Under the pieces are notes generated by a model. The model was not told the DNA's origin. It searched no databases and saw nothing but the letters and a program-made list of their open reading frames with translations. Below are positions 15,741 through 23,020 of a DNA stretch of 34,146 bases, in pieces (positions within the stretch are counted from its first letter, which is position 1; every line of letters begins with the position of its first letter). The stretch comes from a virus. A program made the translations under genes and the position numbers. The stretch spans positions 1 to 34,146 of IMG/VR virus record IMGVR_UViG_3300037010_001390; one strand, 5' to 3'.

Positions 15741-16778
15741 ATGGCAAGCATCATCAAGGTGGGCAAGGGCTGGCGGGCACTGATCCGGCGCAAGGGGTTC
15801 CCATCCTACTGCAAGACGTTTTCGACCAAGGCGCAGGCTGATGCCTGGGCGCGCCAGGTCGAGACCGACATCGATCGCGGCCGCGCGCCGTCGGCCACGG
15901 CGGTGATGGGGCGGGTGCTGCTGCTGGCGGATGTGATCACGGCCTACCGTGACCTGCGCGACCGCTCCCGGCCGATCAGCGACAGCAGCAACGAGCACTA
16001 CATGCTGCGGCATCTGGCCGATGGCCTGGGCGAGCGCGATGCCATGACGATGACCCCGCACGACCTGGTCGGCTACTGCCAGATGCGCCGCGAGGAAGGC
16101 GCCGGCCCCTACACCTGCAACATGGAGATCAGCAAGCTCGGCACGGCGATGCGCTACGCCGGCGCAGGGCTGAAGGTGACGCTGCCGGACGTGGTGGCCG
16201 CAGCGCGGCCGCTGCTCAACCACCTCGGGCTGATCGGCGGCGGAGGCCGGCGCGAGCGGCGCCCGACCGATGACGAGCTGGTCCAGATCACCGTGTGGAT
16301 GGCCGAGCAGAAGGGCGCGCTGTTCGCTGACATCATCCAGTTCGCGGTGGCCACCGCGATGCGGCGCGGCGAGATCGCGCGCCTGACCTGGGGCGACCTG
16401 GACCAGGAAAAGCGCCTGGTGCTGGTGCGCAACCGCAAGGACCCACGGCGCAAGGCTGGCAACGACCAGTGGGTGCCGCTGCTGGGTACGGCCTGGGAGA
16501 TCGTGCAGCGGCAGCCGCGCCAGGATGACGAGTCGCGGATCTTCCCGATCGGCGAGCAGACGGTCAGCAAGTACTTCACCGAAGGCTGCAAGGTGCTGGC
16601 CATCCCAGACCTGCACTTCCACGACCTGCGCCACGAGGGCACGTCACAGCTGTTCGAGCAGGGCTTCGAGATCCAGCAGGTTGCCCTGGTCACTGGCCAC
16701 AAGGACTGGCGCCATCTGCGACGCTACACGAACCTCAGGCCCGAGGATCTGCATGTAGGGCCCGGCAAGGACCGGTGA
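15741..16778 (+). CDS. int: tyrosine recombinase integrase
   Basis: This 345-residue protein catalyses site-specific recombination between phage and host attachment sites. The N-terminus is an arm-binding-like domain (GKGWRALIRRKGFPSYCKTFSTKAQADAWARQVE). The SAM-like core-binding domain covers about 60-165. The catalytic domain shows Arg209/Arg210 in ATAMRRGEIARLTW, His294-x-x-Arg297 in HDLRHEG, His320 in TGHKDW and the nucleophile Tyr329 in LRRYTNL. AGGAA precedes the ATG. It points toward the leftward operon; its stop and that of the 16782 gene are three bases apart, so the leftward early transcript runs antisense to int. A temperate lifestyle follows. Confidence 0.95.
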   Translation: MASIIKVGKGWRALIRRKGFPSYCKTFSTKAQADAWARQVETDIDRGRAPSATAVMGRVLLLADVITAYRDLRDRSRPISDSSNEHYMLRHLADGLGERDAMTMTPHDLVGYCQMRREEGAGPYTCNMEISKLGTAMRYAGAGLKVTLPDVVAAARPLLNHLGLIGGGGRRERRPTDDELVQITVWMAEQKGALFADIIQFAVATAMRRGEIARLTWGDLDQEKRLVLVRNRKDPRRKAGNDQWVPLLGTAWEIVQRQPRQDDESRIFPIGEQTVSKYFTEGCKVLAIPDLHFHDLRHEGTSQLFEQGFEIQQVALVTGHKDWRHLRRYTNLRPEDLHVGPGKDR

Positions 16779-16781
16779 CGG

Positions 16782-17315
16782 CTAAATTCTGTTGTGCTGC
16801 AAGTCCCGCCATTCGTGGCGCTCCACGCTTTCAGTCCAGCGCACCATCACCTGCTGCGCCTTGCCGCACCACAGACACGCCCGCGTGTCGCCGTCCTGCG
16901 TCCAGCGCGTGTCGTCGCCAACAAAGTATTCGCGGTGCCGCGTGTCAATGGCGCAGCGGCCATCGGCAACGTAGCGCGGCCAGAAGTCGGCCACTTCCAC
17001 CAGGCCGCGCAGGTTCACCCAGCAGCAGCTTTCCGCCTTCGTGCCGTAGCACAGCACGTTCATCAGCCGCGCGCCAATGAGGTCGCCTAAGTCCAGCATG
17101 CCAATCCACAGCGTGCCGCTTTCGTCGCGGTACACGCGGCTCGTCCAGGCGTGGTGCTTCTTGCTGCGCATCGTCAGCCAGCGGTGCAGGTTCGGGCTGT
17201 ACTTCGCGCCGTTGCGCGGGTCCACGGCCCGCACGTCCAGGCCGGTGGGTTGCAGCACAACCCCTCGCTCAAGCCGACCCGCGTCGGCGTTCGGCAGTGT
17301 GGTGTCTTCCATCAT
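16782..17315 (-). CDS. unknown protein with CxxC motif, end of leftward operon
   Basis: This 177-residue protein is the last gene of the leftward operon. It starts at an ATG that overlaps the stop of an upstream frame (ATGA at 17315-17312). It carries a helix-strand mix (YSPNLHRWLTMRSKKHHAWTSRVYRDESGTLWIGMLDLGDL), Cys97/Cys98 and a CLWCGKAQQ segment (Cys147, Cys150), which might bind metal with Cys121. The many Trp/Tyr/His residues suggest a small globular cytoplasmic protein. I do not recognise the family. Its position beside int is typical of accessory early genes. Confidence 0.7.
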   Translation of the reverse strand: MMEDTTLPNADAGRLERGVVLQPTGLDVRAVDPRNGAKYSPNLHRWLTMRSKKHHAWTSRVYRDESGTLWIGMLDLGDLIGARLMNVLCYGTKAESCCWVNLRGLVEVADFWPRYVADGRCAIDTRHREYFVGDDTRWTQDGDTRACLWCGKAQQVMVRWTESVERHEWRDLQHNRI

Positions 17316-17530
17316 GGGGCCGCCTCCTTGGTCGGCTTAGCTCGAACGTTGGGCCTTCCATACACCTCCCAGCAGGGCACCCTGCCGCCGTTGACCAGTG
17401 CAGTCGGCGCCGTCGGCACCAGCCGCGTATAGGCTTCGTAGTGCTCATCACCGGTCCTTTCTGGTTTGCATGCTTTTGTGTATCCACGCCAGCACCTTGA
17501 TTGGGCAGACGGCGTAGTTCTTCGATCCAT
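17312..17530 (-). CDS. small frame with uncertain start, possibly damaged gene
   Basis: The C-terminal half (DEHYEAYTRLVPTAPTALVNG, then CWEVYGRP) looks like real protein. Its stop overlaps the next ATG, as everywhere in this operon. The only in-frame ATG is at 17530, which would overlap the upstream gene by 83 bases. The ATG directly after that gene's stop is in another frame. A small deletion may have removed the original start, or an in-frame GTG is used. Treat the N-terminal third as doubtful. Confidence 0.35.
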   Translation of the reverse strand: MDRRTTPSAQSRCWRGYTKACKPERTGDEHYEAYTRLVPTAPTALVNGGRVPCWEVYGRPNVRAKPTKEAAP

Positions 17531-17681
17531 CTGTGCCGACGCTCAGCAGCTCACCACGGGGAAAGCCTGCGGGCCGATTGCCTCGCGCAGAGATGGTCAT
17601 GGTTTTCTGCCCGCTGATGATGGCATAGCAACTTTGCATTACTAGATCAACCAGGGGTTCAGCGATATGAGCGGTTTTCAT
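17448..17681 (-). CDS. small unknown protein
   Basis: The start at 17681 is set by the ATGA overlap with the upstream HTH gene. The 77-residue product begins MKTAHIAEPLVDLVMQSCYA and continues SGQKTMTISARGNRPAGFPRGELLSVG, then KNYAVCPIKVLAWI. It reads like a compact beta-rich domain with no signal peptide or membrane segment. It is part of the coupled leftward operon. I do not recognise the family. Confidence 0.6.
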   Translation of the reverse strand: MKTAHIAEPLVDLVMQSCYAIISGQKTMTISARGNRPAGFPRGELLSVGTDGSKNYAVCPIKVLAWIHKSMQTRKDR

Positions 17682-17905
17682 GCCGCCCGCGCCTGTTCCC
17701 GGCACTTGTCCAGGTAGTCAGCGACATCGCGGTAATCGGCCCAGCGCTTGCCGGCATCCAGGTAGGTCAGCACCGGGAAGGTGCCGGCGCTGATCTGGTT
17801 GTAGAGGGCACCCTTGGTGAGGCCCATGACCTCGGCGAGCTGCTCGGTGTTGAGGCGCACGCCATAGCGCTCGGCCACGATCATCTGGGTGACGATGCTG
17901 CTCAT
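17678..17905 (-). CDS. small HTH DNA-binding protein, Xis/AlpA-like candidate
   Basis: This 75-residue protein has a clear winged-HTH pattern: LNTEQLAEVMGLTKGALYNQISAGTFPVLTYLDAGKRWADYRDVADYLDKCREQ. The helix-turn-helix covers about 19-37, followed by the wing and the WADYRDVADYLD helix seen in AlpA/excisionase-like proteins. In temperate phages such small proteins direct excision or regulate the integrase. It lies in the leftward operon four genes from int. It overlaps both neighbours by four bases. Confidence 0.7.
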   Translation of the reverse strand: MSSIVTQMIVAERYGVRLNTEQLAEVMGLTKGALYNQISAGTFPVLTYLDAGKRWADYRDVADYLDKCREQARAA

Positions 17906-18447
17906 GGTTGGCTCCGGTACAGCTCAGCGCCGGCGACGTCGCCGGGCTCGGTGGTCTGGGTCTGGATGCGATGGCCAAGCCAATCGGCATCATGGCGCAG
18001 CTCGATGGCCAAGCCGGCATGCGCGCTGACCAGGTCAGCAGCCTCGCCGACAGCTTGCTCGATGGCCATGGCGTAGCGCTCGTTCCAGCGGTAGCCGGTC
18101 AAGGCCATCTGGTGCACGCTGCGCAGCGCGCCGTGCAGGCGACGTGTGAGCAGGTCAGCCGGACCACACAAGCGCATCTGGACACTCGCGCCGAGACCGA
18201 TCTGCCAGGCCAGTTCAGCCAGGTCGCCCGGCACTTTGGCGCCATGCTCCAGGCAGTACACCGCGATGCGGGTAGTGCGCACTTGGCTGCGCATAGCCTC
18301 ATCGACCTCGGCCAGCGTGCGGGCCCGCTGGAGCCACTGCGGGCGTAGATCGGCAGCAGTGACGCCTAGCGGGTAGGGCGATGCAGCAGCTGCGCCCAGG
18401 CAAGCCTGGGCGGCGCTGCTGAGGGGGCTCAGCTGCCGGCGGGTCAT
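17902..18447 (-). CDS. unknown helical protein downstream of ParB-like gene
   Basis: The start at 18447 makes an ATGA overlap with the ParB-like stop; an upstream ATG at 18510 would lie inside that gene. The 181-residue product is mainly helical (AEVDEAMRSQVRTTRIAVYCLEHGAKVPGDLAELAWQIG; YRWNERYAMAIEQAVGEAADLVSAHAGLAIELRHDADWLGHRI). No catalytic motif is visible. Tight coupling to the ParB-like gene suggests a partner or accessory role. The family is not recognised. Confidence 0.65.
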   Translation of the reverse strand: MTRRQLSPLSSAAQACLGAAAASPYPLGVTAADLRPQWLQRARTLAEVDEAMRSQVRTTRIAVYCLEHGAKVPGDLAELAWQIGLGASVQMRLCGPADLLTRRLHGALRSVHQMALTGYRWNERYAMAIEQAVGEAADLVSAHAGLAIELRHDADWLGHRIQTQTTEPGDVAGAELYRSQP

Positions 18448-20216
18448 TTCACCAGCCCCGCGACAAAATCGTTGAGGCTGCCACCGGCATCTATCTCGGC
18501 CCGGAGCCACTTCGGCATCAAGCCCTTGCCGCTCCAGGCCTCACCGGTGTCCGGATGTCGGTACGCGACAGGGCGAGACTGGCTTCCGGCCGTGGCCTGC
18601 GGCCAGCGTAGTTCGATCTGCTGCACGACTTCTTCCAAGTGCCCGCCGTCATCAGTCCAGAGCAAAGCTTGGCTGATGGCGCAAGCCACAGCGATGCGGC
18701 CGAGTTCGTCGGGAGATAGGTCTGCCAGCTGCTCGATGATGTCTTGGCACACCAAGACACCGCCAGTGGTGTCCAGGCCGATGAGTTCCTGGGTACTGCG
18801 GCGCGATGTGCAAGCCAGCGCAGCGCAGACCCAGACCAGATCAACCGTTTCACGGCCATCTCGGCTGCGCAGCACTCTGTGCGCCAGGCGGTCCAGGATG
18901 GCGTTCGTTGCAACGGCTGGATCATCGCCACTGTCGATTTCCCCCGCCCCCCCGTCGTGTTCCTGCGCGTCAGTTTTCTTGCCATCGATGACTGTGACAG
19001 GGCCACTGGATTCCAGACTGTGGTCCCGCGCAAGCGCGGGGTTATCCAGTTCGACACTTCCGGCCTTACGGCCGGATTCAGCCAGGGGTTCGACGTGGGT
19101 TCGGTAAAGTGAAACGAGTTTGTCCGCTTGATCCGTTGAAATCATTTGAATGATCTGCGGGGGCATGAACGGATGCTTGGTATTGTTGATAAGCACATAA
19201 GTCAGCAAATGCTCGTATTCGCTGGCGTCTGCGGACGATGCCATAAGCCGATCGCGCAGCACGTTGTACGAAAGCATGCCGGGCCGGTTGTTCCAGGTGC
19301 GCCAATACCCAGTAGCATCGTTTTCTGATTCAAATTCAAGAATGTCAAACCCTTGGGCGGCATGCTCTCCAAGTTTCCCTCTGAAATGGGCCAGGCGTTT
19401 TTGCTTGAAGCAGTCGATGTTCGTGCAGACGTCTGGATTGCCTCCGGTGTCGGTCGGGTCGTTGCCGCTGCGATACCTGCATGAAAAGCAGTCTCCAGCC
19501 GACTCCAGCAAGGTGGCATCTTTCATATCCCAGCCGGCGTGGCGCTTGAGGTCGGTGGCGTAGTCGGCAGCAATGCGCTGCTGCGCAATGCGGAAGCTCA
19601 CGCCCTGCAAGTCAGCTGCGGCCTTGATCTGCAGCTTGGGGCTGGCGATGCGGGTGATGAGCAGGGCCACTTCAGCATCAAGCTTGCCGCTGCGTTGCAT
19701 GGACTTGACTTCAGGGGTCAGCTCGGCAGCCATGCGCATGCGGCCGTAGACGTAGCTGCGCGTCTTGCCGGTGCGGGCCATGATCTGCTCGGCGGTCATG
19801 CCGTGCTGCTGCTTGAGGTAGAGCATCGCAGCACCTTCGTCCACGGCTGCGACGCCTTCGCGCTCCAGGTTCTCGTGGATTTGAGCCTCAACGACTTCGG
19901 TCTCAGTCATCGCCTTGACCATGCAAGGGATGGTGTCCAGCCCTGCGCGTTTGGCGGCCATCCAGCGGCGGTGGCCGAACACGATTTCATAATCTGGTGC
20001 GGTGTTTACACCAATTTCATCATCTTCCGCATATCTGGCGATATTGATTTGCAGCAGGGGCCGCACCAGGATGGGTTCCATGATGCCCTGGCTCAGGATG
20101 CTGTTGGTCAGCTCGTCAAGCGACTCGTCGCTGCAGGACTGGTGGTCGGGTGAGCGCGGGTTGTACCGCGATGGCGCCAGGCGCTGCGGGTGGATGTAGG
20201 TGATGGTGGTCGTCAT
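18444..20216 (-). CDS. large ParB-like protein (ParB/RepB/Spo0J family)
   Basis: This 590-residue protein has the ParB N-terminal domain: NPRSPDHQSCSDESLDELTNSILSQG, then IMEPILVRP, the arginine box FGHRRWMAAKRAG (80-92) and ENLEREGVAAVDEGAAM. The HTH follows at about 138-165 (MTAEQIMARTGKTRSYVYGRM). Four cysteines at 243, 246, 264 and 269 (CFSC and CTNIDC) probably bind zinc. The long C-terminal half, about 320 residues, is unlike short chromosomal ParB and recalls the large ParB proteins of PRTRC-type plasmid loci (from memory of the family). No ParA gene is present. It may act in DNA binding, transcription control or nuclease activity rather than partition. It overlaps both neighbours by four bases. 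Confidence 0.85.
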   Translation of the reverse strand: MTTTITYIHPQRLAPSRYNPRSPDHQSCSDESLDELTNSILSQGIMEPILVRPLLQINIARYAEDDEIGVNTAPDYEIVFGHRRWMAAKRAGLDTIPCMVKAMTETEVVEAQIHENLEREGVAAVDEGAAMLYLKQQHGMTAEQIMARTGKTRSYVYGRMRMAAELTPEVKSMQRSGKLDAEVALLITRIASPKLQIKAAADLQGVSFRIAQQRIAADYATDLKRHAGWDMKDATLLESAGDCFSCRYRSGNDPTDTGGNPDVCTNIDCFKQKRLAHFRGKLGEHAAQGFDILEFESENDATGYWRTWNNRPGMLSYNVLRDRLMASSADASEYEHLLTYVLINNTKHPFMPPQIIQMISTDQADKLVSLYRTHVEPLAESGRKAGSVELDNPALARDHSLESSGPVTVIDGKKTDAQEHDGGAGEIDSGDDPAVATNAILDRLAHRVLRSRDGRETVDLVWVCAALACTSRRSTQELIGLDTTGGVLVCQDIIEQLADLSPDELGRIAVACAISQALLWTDDGGHLEEVVQQIELRWPQATAGSQSRPVAYRHPDTGEAWSGKGLMPKWLRAEIDAGGSLNDFVAGLVK

Positions 20217-20581
20217 GCAGGGCTCCAGTGCCGCAAGTGGTGCAGCTCGATGTGGTCGGGGTGAATCAGCTCGATGTGGTCACGACGTGTCAGCAGGCCG
20301 GCGCCGTGAACGGTGACCTCGGTACCCTGGCGCAGGCGCAGCATCAGGCTGCGTGCGGCGAAGTGGGCTGCGTTCGTCGCTTCGATGGGCCGGCGCGCGA
20401 GGACTGGGGAGCAGTCCGGTCGCGTGCTGAGCGAGAGCACGAGCCAGCCCGGCGAGCAGTCGGGGTGTTCTCGTGTCGGGGCGCTGATCCGGATCAGCGC
20501 GTCGCGCAGCAGCAGGCCGCGCACGGCGACGCAGCAGCGTGCCGGCGGCGGGGTGGGTCGCAGCGGCATGGGTGGCTCCAT
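20213..20581 (-). CDS. small unknown protein upstream of ParB-like gene
   Basis: This 122-residue protein (start 20581, or Met5 at 20569) ends in an ATGA overlap with the ParB-like ATG. The C-terminal part AARSLMLRLRQGTEVTVHGAGLLTRRDHIELIHPDHIELHHL looks like a genuine beta-rich domain. Third codon positions are strongly GC, unlike the overlapping frame of the membrane gene on the same strand, so I prefer this reading for 20213-20581. The function is unknown. Confidence 0.6.
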   Translation of the reverse strand: MEPPMPLRPTPPPARCCVAVRGLLLRDALIRISAPTREHPDCSPGWLVLSLSTRPDCSPVLARRPIEATNAAHFAARSLMLRLRQGTEVTVHGAGLLTRRDHIELIHPDHIELHHLRHWSPA

Positions 20582-21311
20582 CAGTGCACAGGGCGGTAGT
20601 CCACAGGGTGCAGGCGATCAGCTCGACGAGCACGGCGGTCAGCATGGCTGCGCTGTTCTGCAGCGTCAGCGCAGGCAGGCCAGTCAAGTTCGAGAGCAGG
20701 GCGGCAGCGGGGTCGAGGCCGGCCAGGGCGCGGGCGGTGTCGTGACCGGCGGCGCTACGGGCCAGTTGCTCGCGCAGGGCGTCGGCCTGGCGGGCGGCAG
20801 CGAGCTCGACCTGCAGGGCCTGGATGCTGGCGGCGCTGGCCAGCGTGGCGGCGCGTGGGCCGGCGCAGCGGTCGGGGGTGCGGTGCAGGCAACTGGCCAG
20901 GGCGCGATCAGCGCCGGCCGAGCGGGTTTGTGCGGCAGCCAGGGCTGCTGCAGCTGATGCAGTAGGGCGGGCGCTGATGGCTGCGAGCTGCGCGGCCAGT
21001 GCCAGGTGCTCGGCGGTGTGCGGCACGGCATCGGCCCGGACGGCTCCAGCGCGCGACGCGGCACCAGCGAAGAACGCTGCATGCCCGTAGACGACCACCA
21101 GCAGGCAGGCAGCCCAGACCAGGCGCGCTGCGGCGCCACGGGTGAGCGCTGGCAGCACATGGGCGGCCAGCGTGACGGCTGCGCCGGCAGCAATGATCAA
21201 GGCCCGGTCGATGCCTGTAGCGCCGCGATCGAACGCGGCGACCGCCGACATGGACACGCCGATCACCGATGCCAGTGTGGCACCGGTGATCACCAGGCGC
21301 GAGCGCAGCAT
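20280..21311 (-). CDS. four-segment membrane protein; last ~100 residues doubtful
   Basis: I chose the start at 21311 because it shares an A with the upstream stop (TGATG); 21323 is possible. Hydrophobic stretches occur at about 6-24, 35-55, 62-80 and near 225-245 (MLTAVLVELIACTLWTTAL). An Ala-rich helical region lies between the third and the fourth. This suggests an inner-membrane protein with a long coiled loop. The last ~100 residues (20280-20581) are Arg/Pro-rich, overlap the next gene in another frame and have poor third-position GC. The true end is therefore probably earlier, or a frameshift has extended the frame. The function is unknown. Confidence 0.55.
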   Translation of the reverse strand: MLRSRLVITGATLASVIGVSMSAVAAFDRGATGIDRALIIAAGAAVTLAAHVLPALTRGAAARLVWAACLLVVVYGHAAFFAGAASRAGAVRADAVPHTAEHLALAAQLAAISARPTASAAAALAAAQTRSAGADRALASCLHRTPDRCAGPRAATLASAASIQALQVELAAARQADALREQLARSAAGHDTARALAGLDPAAALLSNLTGLPALTLQNSAAMLTAVLVELIACTLWTTALCTDGATHAAATHPAAGTLLRRRARPAAARRADPDQRPDTRTPRLLAGLARALAQHATGLLPSPRAPAHRSDERSPLRRTQPDAAPAPGYRGHRSRRRPADTS

Positions 21312-21733
21312 CAGCGCGTCCATGAGCCGTGACAGTAGGGGCGCAGCTGGTCGCCGACGCGGCTGGGGTGCTTGGCAAAGTCCATCGCATCCGGGCGTAG
21401 CGCGAGCGGCAGGCCCGTGGCGTATGCGGTGTAGACACGGTCTATTCGGCTCCCCTGCACAGCGCCGGGTGTACTGGATGACTCGACCGGGCCATCCAGC
21501 TTTCGGCATAGCGCGGCACCGCTCAGCGTGATCTCGATGCTGGTGTGGTCGATCTCAATCCAGCCTTCACGGCACAGCGTGCCGATGACCTCAGCTCGGC
21601 GGCGCTGGCTGATGAGCTTGAGCGGGCCGTCTTGCAGCTCACTGAGCTGTACCGGTCGGTGTTTGAGTGCAAGCAGGTACTGCAGGACGCGGTGCGCCGA
21701 CTTGTGCGGGGAGATGGTGGCGATGGATGTCAT
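21311..21733 (-). CDS. winged-helix-like DNA-binding protein
   Basis: The ATG at 21733 follows the upstream stop by 17 bases and has a GAG-type site; a longer start at 21766 lies inside the upstream gene. The 140-residue product opens with an apparent winged helix: HKSAHRVLQYLLALKHRPVQLSELQ, then RRRAEVIGTLCREGWIEIDHTSIEITLSGAALC. Such domains serve as small repressors or activators. The C-terminal half is Arg/Pro-rich without motif. It sits in the leftward operon and may regulate it. Confidence 0.6.
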   Translation of the reverse strand: MTSIATISPHKSAHRVLQYLLALKHRPVQLSELQDGPLKLISQRRRAEVIGTLCREGWIEIDHTSIEITLSGAALCRKLDGPVESSSTPGAVQGSRIDRVYTAYATGLPLALRPDAMDFAKHPSRVGDQLRPYCHGSWTR

Positions 21734-21750
21734 GGTGCTCTCGTGGTAGG

Positions 21751-22086
21751 TCAGGCAGTGAGCCAATGCACCGCAAGCATGGCGGCCATGGGCAGGGCGG
21801 CGGAGATGGCCAGCCAGCGGTACAGCTGGCGGCGCTGCTCACTGCTCATGGTCATGACGATGACGGTACCGTCGGGCTGCGGCGCGCCGCAGGGCAGCGG
21901 TTTGGGCAGCATCACGCGGCGGCCAGCCGGACGACAGGTGACCGGGATCTCGTCGTCATGCAGGCGCTCCGAGCGGTACAAGCGGTCAATCGCGTCCTGG
22001 CCGTCGTCGGCCAGCACAGTCAGGACTCGGCGCACAGTGCCTGGGCCGATCGCGACCACTTCGAACGGGATGAGGGTGCTGCACAT
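21751..22086 (-). CDS. small C-terminally membrane-anchored protein
   Basis: This 111-residue protein starts one base after the upstream stop. Residues 1-80 are soluble (VVAIGPGTVRRVLTVLADDGQDAIDRLYRSER). Residues 89-109 (YRWLAISAALPMAAMLAVHWL) form one membrane helix at the very end, preceded by a basic patch (SSEQRRQLYR). This predicts a tail-anchored inner-membrane protein facing the cytoplasm. The family is not recognised. Its neighbour upstream also has a membrane helix, so the two may interact. Confidence 0.55.
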   Translation of the reverse strand: MCSTLIPFEVVAIGPGTVRRVLTVLADDGQDAIDRLYRSERLHDDEIPVTCRPAGRRVMLPKPLPCGAPQPDGTVIVMTMSSEQRRQLYRWLAISAALPMAAMLAVHWLTA

Positions 22087-22087
22087 G

Positions 22088-22474
22088 TCAGGCCTCCAGC
22101 CGCCGAATGGTCATGCGGCGGCGGTGGGGGTAAGCATGGCTGGCTGCAGCCAGGGCTGACTGTGGGTAGGCCGCTGTGATGTCGAGCGGGATCTCGTCGC
22201 CGAGCAGGTGGGTGACGGTCACGCGCCACCGGGTCGGCGGGAGTGGTGGCGGTGGTGGAGTAGGTGCTGTGCGGACTGCAGCTGGGCGCTGCAGCAGCGT
22301 CAGCACAACGTCGGCCAGCTGGCCCCACATCCAGCCGGCCGCGAAGCCGGCAAGGGCTGCCATGGTGACCACTGTGCGGCGGAACGCAGTCAGGGCAGCC
22401 TCGCGGCGCGGGCAGCTCGATGCGGTGTGGCCTTCGCGGCCGCAGTAGGTGCAAATCTTGTCGGATGCACTCAT
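22088..22474 (-). CDS. zinc-knuckle membrane protein
   Basis: This 128-residue protein begins with a perfect CCHC zinc knuckle, Cys8-x2-Cys11-x4-His16-x4-Cys21 (CTYCGREGHTASSC), the nucleic-acid-binding motif of retroviral nucleocapsids and many RNA-binding proteins. A hydrophobic segment follows at about 35-62 (VVTMAALAGFAAGWMWGQLADVVLTLL). Then comes a Pro-rich linker (PTPPPPPLPP) and a beta-like C-terminal domain. It could hold nucleic acid at the inner membrane. It starts in an ATGA overlap with the first gene of the leftward operon. The role is unknown. Confidence 0.6.
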   Translation of the reverse strand: MSASDKICTYCGREGHTASSCPRREAALTAFRRTVVTMAALAGFAAGWMWGQLADVVLTLLQRPAAVRTAPTPPPPPLPPTRWRVTVTHLLGDEIPLDITAAYPQSALAAASHAYPHRRRMTIRRLEA

Positions 22475-22896
22475 GTCGGGCTCCCGATGTCGTCCATGAC
22501 GGTGTCAGTTGGCACGTACAGGCGAGGGGTGACGTGACCGTGCATCAGGCTGTGCTGGGGGTCAGCCTCTTCGAGCGGGACGTCGTCGCTCTGCAGCGCG
22601 CTTTCGGCCGTCAGACCGCACACGGTCTTTCTGAGGGCGTCTTGCAGGTCGAGCACTGTCTGAGCCAGCTCGGCGCGCTCGGTCTGCAGCTGCGCAATCC
22701 AGGCGCGGTGCTCGGCAAGCTGGTCTTCCATCGCCGCCAGCCGCTCGATCCAAGGCTGGCGGACATCCATGGCAAACGCGTGCACACGCTCGCAAGTCTC
22801 GGTGCCACGCTGAAGGATCAAACAGTGCTTAAACGCCAGATCTAGGTGGAGCTTCCTCAACTCCTCATCGGCCGCAGCCGGCATCGTCGTATCCAT
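22471..22896 (-). CDS. first gene of leftward operon, coiled-coil protein
   Basis: This 141-residue protein follows an operator-covered promoter, with AGGAGG four bases before its ATG, the best ribosome-binding site of the operon. Residues about 50-95 (WIERLAAMEDQLAEHRAWIAQLQTERAELAQTVLDLQDALRKTV) form a clear coiled coil. The acidic C-terminus (DDVPLEEADPQHS) follows. As the first gene of the leftward early operon it would be among the first phage proteins made after infection. Such places often hold antiterminators or host-takeover proteins, but no such motif is visible. Confidence 0.65.
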   Translation of the reverse strand: MDTTMPAAADEELRKLHLDLAFKHCLILQRGTETCERVHAFAMDVRQPWIERLAAMEDQLAEHRAWIAQLQTERAELAQTVLDLQDALRKTVCGLTAESALQSDDVPLEEADPQHSLMHGHVTPRLYVPTDTVMDDIGSPT

Positions 22897-22940
22897 CTCG
22901 CCTCCTGCCCCGGCAGTGCCGTTTTCGTGGGCTCGGATGA

Positions 22941-22969
22941 ATTACACCATTTGATGAATAGCGAGTCAA
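22941..22969 (-). promoter_or_regulatory. leftward early promoter (PL-like)
   Basis: Read on the minus strand, TTGACT (22969-22964) and TGTAAT (22946-22941) are separated by exactly 17 bases, a near-consensus sigma-70 promoter. Transcription would start near 22934, about 38 bases before the first gene of the operon. The -10 lies in operator A and the -35 touches operator B, so the CI-like repressor should shut it off. Confidence 0.8.
22944..22957 (+). promoter_or_regulatory. repressor operator A (ACACC-N4-GATGA)
   Basis: This 14-bp site matches the other four copies of ACACC-N4-GRTGN in the window. It covers the -10 of the leftward promoter. Its centre is 25 bp from that of operator B, the same spacing as between the two sites over the rightward promoter. 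Confidence 0.75.
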
Positions 22970-22982
22970 CACCGTTTGGTGT
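22969..22982 (+). promoter_or_regulatory. repressor operator B (ACACC-N4-GGTGT, perfect palindrome)
   Basis: ACACC and GGTGT form a perfect inverted repeat around GTTT. It is the most symmetric of the five copies and so probably the best guide to the true half-site. It starts at the upstream end of the -35 of the leftward promoter. Confidence 0.75.
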
Positions 22983-22999
22983 ATATTTTTGGTGAAGAA

Positions 23000-23020
23000 A
23001 AGCCCGCATGTCGCGGGCTT
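23000..23020 (-). terminator. intrinsic terminator for leftward orphan transcripts
   Basis: The inverted repeat AAGCCCGC / GCGGGCTT (arms 23000-23007 and 23013-23020) encloses five bases. On the minus strand it is followed by TTTCTT. It would end transcripts from the zinc-ribbon gene just before the leftward promoter. It is weak in the plus direction, where no T-run follows. Confidence 0.6.

Noticed and set aside
19539-20153. 204-codon plus-strand frame inside the ParB-like gene
   Set aside because: The minus strand has the arginine box and HTH; this frame has no motif and no ribosome-binding site.
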